A stretch of DNA of 9,269 nt, from NCBI GenBank assembly GCA_021160705.1, contig JAGHBZ010000398.1, forward strand, positions 1-9,269, given 5' to 3'. Position 1 is the first letter of the stretch. Each line of letters starts with the position of its first letter. The notes under the pieces were generated by a model. The model was not told where the DNA came from. It saw only the letters and a list, made by a program, of their open reading frames with translations, and searched no databases. Below are positions 5,568 through 9,269 of the stretch, piece by piece. A program made the translations under genes and the position numbers. Source of the DNA: Candidatus Sumerlaeota bacterium. GTDB lineage: Bacteria > Sumerlaeota > Sumerlaeia > MWCT01 > JAGHBZ01.

Positions 5568-6560
5568 ATGAATCCTGAGATTATGGTCATTAATGAGAAG
5601 GTCAAGGAAGAGAGCCAATTTGTGGACAAAATCATTGGTGAAATTTCCCGAATCATTGTTGGGCAGAGGTATCTGGTTGAACGCCTGTTAATTGGTCTGC
5701 TTACTGGCGGACACATCCTGGTAGAGGGGGTACCGGGACTGGCAAAGACGCTTTCAGTTAAGTCTCTTGCTGCGTGTGTGAGGTCGAAATTCCAACGACT
5801 ACAGTTTACCCCGGATATGCTCCCGGCAGATATTATCGGCACAATGGTTTTTGACCCAAAGACCGGGAGTTTTTTCCCAAAGAAGGGACCCATATTTGCG
5901 AACATCATTCTTGCGGATGAAATAAACCGAGCCCCTGCTAAAGTACAGAGCGCCCTGCTGGAGGCTATGCAGGAGAAACAGGTGACCATCGGCGAGCAGA
6001 CATATAAACTGGAGGAACCATTTCTGGTTATGGCTACTCAGAATCCTATTGAACAGGAAGGCACATACCCGTTGCCTGAAGCACAGATTGACCGCTTTAT
6101 GTTAAAATTAAACGTCACCTATCCCAACAAGCGAGAAGAAAAAGAAATTCTTGAGCGTATGAGTAGCGGGCAACTGGACATTGATGTAATTAATCCGGTC
6201 ATCTCACCTGAAGATATAATCAAAGCCCGCTCGGTCGTTAACCAGATTTACGTTGACGAGAAGATAAAGAACTACGTGATTGATATAGTCTTTGCCACGC
6301 GCGAGCCAGAGGCTTATGGGCTTGAGATAAAACCCTACGTGGAATGGGGTGCATCGCCACGTGCGTCCATTTATCTGGTGCAGGCAGCCAGAGCACATGC
6401 ATTTTTGCGTCATCGGGGACACGTTATACCCGATGATGTCAAGGCAATCGGGCTGGATGTGCTCAGACATAGAGTCATTATTACTTATGAAGCAGAAGCT
6501 GAAGAACTGACTGCCGAGGACGTGGTGCGTCAGGTCTTTGACCACATTGAAGTACCCTGA
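5568..6560 (+). CDS. moxR: MoxR-family AAA+ ATPase
   Basis: The 330-residue protein is a complete MoxR-type AAA+ ATPase, a cytoplasmic hexameric chaperone-like machine that works with VWA-domain and DUF58 proteins in maturing complexes and in stress tolerance. Walker A is EGVPGLAKT at 53-61 (K60, T61), Walker B is ILADEINRAP with D117 and E118, sensor 1 is ATQNP with N159, the arginine finger is likely R176 in AQIDRF, and sensor 2 is R265 in GASPRAS. The FTPDMLPADIIGT block at 80-92 and the EGTYPLPEAQIDRF block at 164-177 are hallmark MoxR sequences. The lid domain occupies about 205-330. Length is typical. Upstream lies a BatD-like membrane protein, its expected partner. The usual DUF58 gene immediately downstream is absent; a secreted multidomain protein follows after 128 bases. 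Confidence 0.97.
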   Translation: MNPEIMVINEKVKEESQFVDKIIGEISRIIVGQRYLVERLLIGLLTGGHILVEGVPGLAKTLSVKSLAACVRSKFQRLQFTPDMLPADIIGTMVFDPKTGSFFPKKGPIFANIILADEINRAPAKVQSALLEAMQEKQVTIGEQTYKLEEPFLVMATQNPIEQEGTYPLPEAQIDRFMLKLNVTYPNKREEKEILERMSSGQLDIDVINPVISPEDIIKARSVVNQIYVDEKIKNYVIDIVFATREPEAYGLEIKPYVEWGASPRASIYLVQAARAHAFLRHRGHVIPDDVKAIGLDVLRHRVIITYEAEAEELTAEDVVRQVFDHIEVP

Positions 6561-6578
6561 TACGTTCTAACTCCAAAA

Positions 6579-6597
6579 CGGTTGCAGAATACAACCG
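6579..6597 (+). other. Small inverted repeat after moxR
   Basis: CGGTTG (6579-6584) and CAACCG (6592-6597) are exact reverse complements around a seven-base loop, 18 bases after the moxR stop. No U-run follows directly; the nearest T-rich sequence begins about 20 bases on. It may weaken readthrough into the next gene but does not qualify as a standard intrinsic terminator. Confidence 0.3.
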
Positions 6598-6688
6598 CAC
6601 TTCCCATTCTCGCCTTCTGTTTTAAGGTTTTCTTTTTCACTCAAAGCGGTATATACTTAGTTCTGCTTCAATAGAAACGTATACTGAA

Positions 6689-9061
6689 ATGCCACGTGGT
6701 AACTTAAAGATAAAAGTGCAGTTTATCAGCATTTGTTTATTACTCTTTTGTTCGTTCGTACTCTATGCAGGTGAAATTCAACTAAAAAATTCCAGTTTTG
6801 AGTTAGACTTGGACAACAATAATGTTCCAGATGACTGGCTCATTGTGCGTGAACCAGTATATGACGTTACCGGACTTAATGCGCATCTGGGTTCAAGGTC
6901 AGTAAAGGTTAACGAGCGACACTTCTATGCTACGGAACAAAATATCATCGGAGGAAGCCACTACACTTTCTCTTATTGGGCAAAAGGTGAATCCGAGAGG
7001 GACTGGGGTGCTATTGATGTTTACTGGCTGAAAGATGGTTCACCAATAGAGTTTGTAGTGGGTAGAGCATTCTCAGTAAACAAGACATACAACGAATATC
7101 TTGATTCATTTCTTGCACCGCCTGGCTCAAATACCGTTTTGTTTTATCCACGTTCAGCGTGGGTGAATAGCTGGATATGGCTGGATGACTGCAGTGCTTA
7201 TGATGAATTCATAGAAAATGGTAGTTTTGAGCACTCCAGCACGACAACGCTGAACGCCTGGCACACTTTCGGGTATCCCATCTCTGACTGCACTGGACTC
7301 CACAGCCATAGCGGAAATTGTGCGGTGTTAGTAGATGTGGATAATTATGTATTCCAGCCAGTAGCGGTGAGCTCAAAAGCAAAGACTTACCAGCTGAGCT
7401 TTTGGGCTTGCTCCAGCTCCGCTGGTAATACCTCGTTCTCTATTGAATGGTATGATGAGAATAACATCTATCTCACTTCATCATATCTGGATTTTTCGCC
7501 AGCCACTGAGTACATCCAATTTACTTATGAAATCGTCCCACCGACTAATGCCATACTGGGGAGATTAATACTAAAACCAGAGACCCCGTGTTCTGTATGG
7601 GTGGACGACGTTACGCTGAGCTGGCATACAGCAATGCCAGATGTGTTCTCCCCTAACAATGATGGTATCTACGATACAACAAAAATCATTTATTCAGTGA
7701 GTCAGCCAAGCACTATTACTCTTACGATTAATCAGCCTTCCGGCCCAGCGGTAAAAGTCCTTGAATACAATGTGCCTAAAAATAAATCAGTGAACGAAAT
7801 CACCTGGGACGGAACAGATGAACACAACAATATTGTACCTGATGGAAACTATGTTTACAAAATAGGGATGCGAAGTGAGAGTTCTCAGGAGTTAATTATG
7901 CAGGGGGAACTCGAAATCAATACCACTATCCACTACTCATCAGCCACTGTAAACCAGTTCACGGATTTTTTCCCACGTGGGGTGTGGATTTATTCTGGTG
8001 GCACGTTTGAAACACTGAATTACAACAATGTGTTCAAGGACTTGAAAGAGCATAATATAAACGCGGTGCTTCTGAACTGGATTCCTGAATCCCGCTACAT
8101 TGATGCGTTAACCGCTGGTGAGGTGTATGGGATAAGATGTATTCTTCACGCCATTCGCTTGAATGAGTTGATTGAAGAATATTTGCCGTATCAAGCACTT
8201 CCTGAAGAAATTCTGAGACAGGAAGTAGAATACCTCAAGAACCATTACTCCGGCTATAATTCGCTACTCGGCTACTACATTATAGATGAGCCAGACGATA
8301 AGTTTCTGCCAAATGTTTTTCTGGTTAACACGGTGATGAACGATATTGACCCGGCACATCCCGGATTTTCGGCTATCCAGCACAGAGATAATTTACTGGA
8401 TGTGTTTGAGGCTACAAGACCAGCAGTATTACTCTTTTATCATTATCCTTTACCAATAAGCTCACGAGCACGCCCGGATGATTTTGATACGTTCATTCAG
8501 GATATTGAAAGTATCTCTCAACGAGCAGAGTCGCAGGGGTTACCGTTCTGGCTGATTGTGATGGGGTATGCGCCAACCCGATTACACGGACTTCCCACAC
8601 CTGAGGAGCTGAGATGCCAGACGTTTCTGGCAATTGCTTACGGAGTGAAAGGGCTATTTTATTTTATGTATCAGTCCTCTGCTGGCGTAGTCGGGCTGAT
8701 GGATTATGAGTTGAATCCAACTGAACGATATGAAGCACTGGGGAAACTCTTTGGCGAACTCAAGTCAATGGAATCACTCTTCCTTAAATGGAAACGCACT
8801 ACTACCCCCAGGGCAACGAGTTCACTGGCGTGCTGTGAAGTCCAGACATTTATAGATGATGTGGGCACGAATTACGTCGTTGTTGTTAACAAAGATTGCA
8901 TTAACCCTGCCTGTCCGAGATTAACGATTAATATGACCGGAATAACACAGCTCAGGGATATTCGTGGTGGATTTCCGATTGCCTTTAAGTCTGAGACCAC
9001 ACAGACGTATATCGACCTGGAGATACTTCCCGGCGATGGCAGAATACTTGAAATAAAATAA
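6689..9061 (+). CDS. Large secreted protein: two CBM-like domains, FlgD-like Ig, TIM-barrel glycosidase-like domain
   Basis: The 790-residue product starts with a signal peptide (MPRGNLKIK, hydrophobic core 11-26, cleavage likely after LYA). Two jelly-roll modules follow at about 28-168 and 172-312; each opens with an NxSFE motif (NSSFELD, NGSFEHS) and closes with a WLDD or WVDD segment, the pattern of CBM4/9-like carbohydrate-binding domains. Residues about 316-412 form a FlgD-type Ig module (FSPNNDGIYDTTK, then ITWDGTDEHNNIVPDGNYVYKI). Residues about 425-700 resemble a TIM-barrel glycoside hydrolase, with GVWIY early and YYIIDEPD at 529-536, where E534 sits as the acid/base Glu of many retaining glycosidases. 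A C-terminal beta domain (about 705-790) completes it. I cannot name a GH family, and I see no acidic residue in the likely strand 7 (FWLIVMGYAP). The start lacks a clear Shine-Dalgarno site. Polysaccharide binding or cleavage outside the cytoplasm is likely but unproven. Confidence 0.88.
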   Translation: MPRGNLKIKVQFISICLLLFCSFVLYAGEIQLKNSSFELDLDNNNVPDDWLIVREPVYDVTGLNAHLGSRSVKVNERHFYATEQNIIGGSHYTFSYWAKGESERDWGAIDVYWLKDGSPIEFVVGRAFSVNKTYNEYLDSFLAPPGSNTVLFYPRSAWVNSWIWLDDCSAYDEFIENGSFEHSSTTTLNAWHTFGYPISDCTGLHSHSGNCAVLVDVDNYVFQPVAVSSKAKTYQLSFWACSSSAGNTSFSIEWYDENNIYLTSSYLDFSPATEYIQFTYEIVPPTNAILGRLILKPETPCSVWVDDVTLSWHTAMPDVFSPNNDGIYDTTKIIYSVSQPSTITLTINQPSGPAVKVLEYNVPKNKSVNEITWDGTDEHNNIVPDGNYVYKIGMRSESSQELIMQGELEINTTIHYSSATVNQFTDFFPRGVWIYSGGTFETLNYNNVFKDLKEHNINAVLLNWIPESRYIDALTAGEVYGIRCILHAIRLNELIEEYLPYQALPEEILRQEVEYLKNHYSGYNSLLGYYIIDEPDDKFLPNVFLVNTVMNDIDPAHPGFSAIQHRDNLLDVFEATRPAVLLFYHYPLPISSRARPDDFDTFIQDIESISQRAESQGLPFWLIVMGYAPTRLHGLPTPEELRCQTFLAIAYGVKGLFYFMYQSSAGVVGLMDYELNPTERYEALGKLFGELKSMESLFLKWKRTTTPRATSSLACCEVQTFIDDVGTNYVVVVNKDCINPACPRLTINMTGITQLRDIRGGFPIAFKSETTQTYIDLEILPGDGRILEIK

Positions 9062-9076
9062 AAAAATCGGACGTGT

Positions 9077-9269
9077 ATGAAGTGGTCAGGACATAAATCC
9101 AAAATTTTAGTCTGCCTGTTCGTTTCAGTTTATGCAATCGGCTTTTGCAATACTGCGCAAATCATCTCAGTGTTTCAGACCGATTCATCCGTCGTCAAAC
9201 TCGTAAAAGAGACGCCATATCTCTACGTGGCTGAAGAAAATGGAACTATCAGTGTTTACGACATTTCAA
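9077..9269 (+). CDS. N-terminal part of a secreted, probable beta-propeller protein (cut by window edge)
   Basis: An ATG at 9077, 15 bases after the stop of the 790-residue gene, opens a frame that stays open to the right edge (64 full codons). The start MKWSGHKSKILVCLFVSVY gives a basic region and hydrophobic core of a signal peptide, with cleavage plausible near residue 25-28 (FCNTA). The mature start contains PYLYVAEENGTISVYDIS, which resembles a blade of the LVIVD or WD-like propellers found in secreted proteins. The Shine-Dalgarno signal is poor (CGGA at 9068-9071). The short gap suggests co-transcription with the preceding gene. The fold call rests on one repeat only. Confidence 0.65.
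   Translation, partial: MKWSGHKSKILVCLFVSVYAIGFCNTAQIISVFQTDSSVVKLVKETPYLYVAEENGTISVYDIS

Noticed and set aside
5549..5989. 146-codon minus-strand frame overlapping moxR
   Set aside because: It lies antisense to the conserved Walker A and B region of moxR, has no ribosome site, and its sequence has no recognisable domain. Codon constraint on moxR explains the open frame.
6204..6545. 113-codon minus-strand frame in the moxR lid domain
   Set aside because: Antisense to a conserved domain with no start signal; composition is not protein-like.
7630..7930. FlgD-like module as a type IX secretion sorting domain
   Set aside because: Sorting domains of that kind sit at the extreme C-terminus; this module is followed by about 380 residues of other domains.

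Overview
The window is ordinary bacterial chromosome: dense gene packing, Shine-Dalgarno sites of the AGGAG type, sigma70-like -10 boxes, and moderate GC by eye. Nothing fixes the lineage. The mix of an HtrA protease, a DUF502 membrane protein, MoxR with a BatD-like protein, FlgD-type Ig modules and large secreted multidomain proteins fits an uncultivated, diderm-like environmental bacterium. That is inference; no rRNA or marker gene is present.

Layout. Bases 1-1422 (minus strand) hold the first 474 codons of a secreted calcineurin-type metallophosphoesterase fused to a PQQ-type beta-propeller; its 3' end is outside the window. A 341-base divergent intergenic region (1423-1763) follows, with a good promoter candidate in each direction and a perfect hairpin in the rightward leader. 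From 1764 to 4363 three plus-strand genes overlap end to start: a small three-helix membrane protein, a DUF502 family membrane protein, and a full-length HtrA/DegP serine protease with two PDZ domains. This looks like one envelope-related operon. After 53 bases comes a single-pass BatD-like membrane protein (4417-5430). A 137-base gap carrying a 16-base tandem repeat separates it from a MoxR-family AAA+ ATPase (5568-6560). A 790-residue secreted protein follows (6689-9061): two carbohydrate-binding-like beta-sandwiches, a FlgD-like Ig module, a TIM-barrel hydrolase-like domain with a DEP motif, and a C-terminal beta domain. The first 64 codons of another secreted protein, which looks like the beginning of a beta-propeller, run off the right edge.

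How the genes may work together. All the plus-strand genes up to 6560 point to the cell envelope: HtrA handles misfolded exported proteins, MoxR and BatD belong to the MoxR/Bat system linked to stress tolerance and complex maturation, and DUF502 proteins are conserved membrane proteins of unclear role. The MoxR/BatD pair is unusual because its order is reversed and because the DUF58 and VWA partners that normally accompany MoxR are absent from this window. I see no CRISPR array, phage gene, transposase, tRNA or rRNA, and no clear evidence of a wholly new system. The best leads are the three-gene envelope operon with its structured leader, the split MoxR/BatD locus, and the two multidomain secreted proteins.
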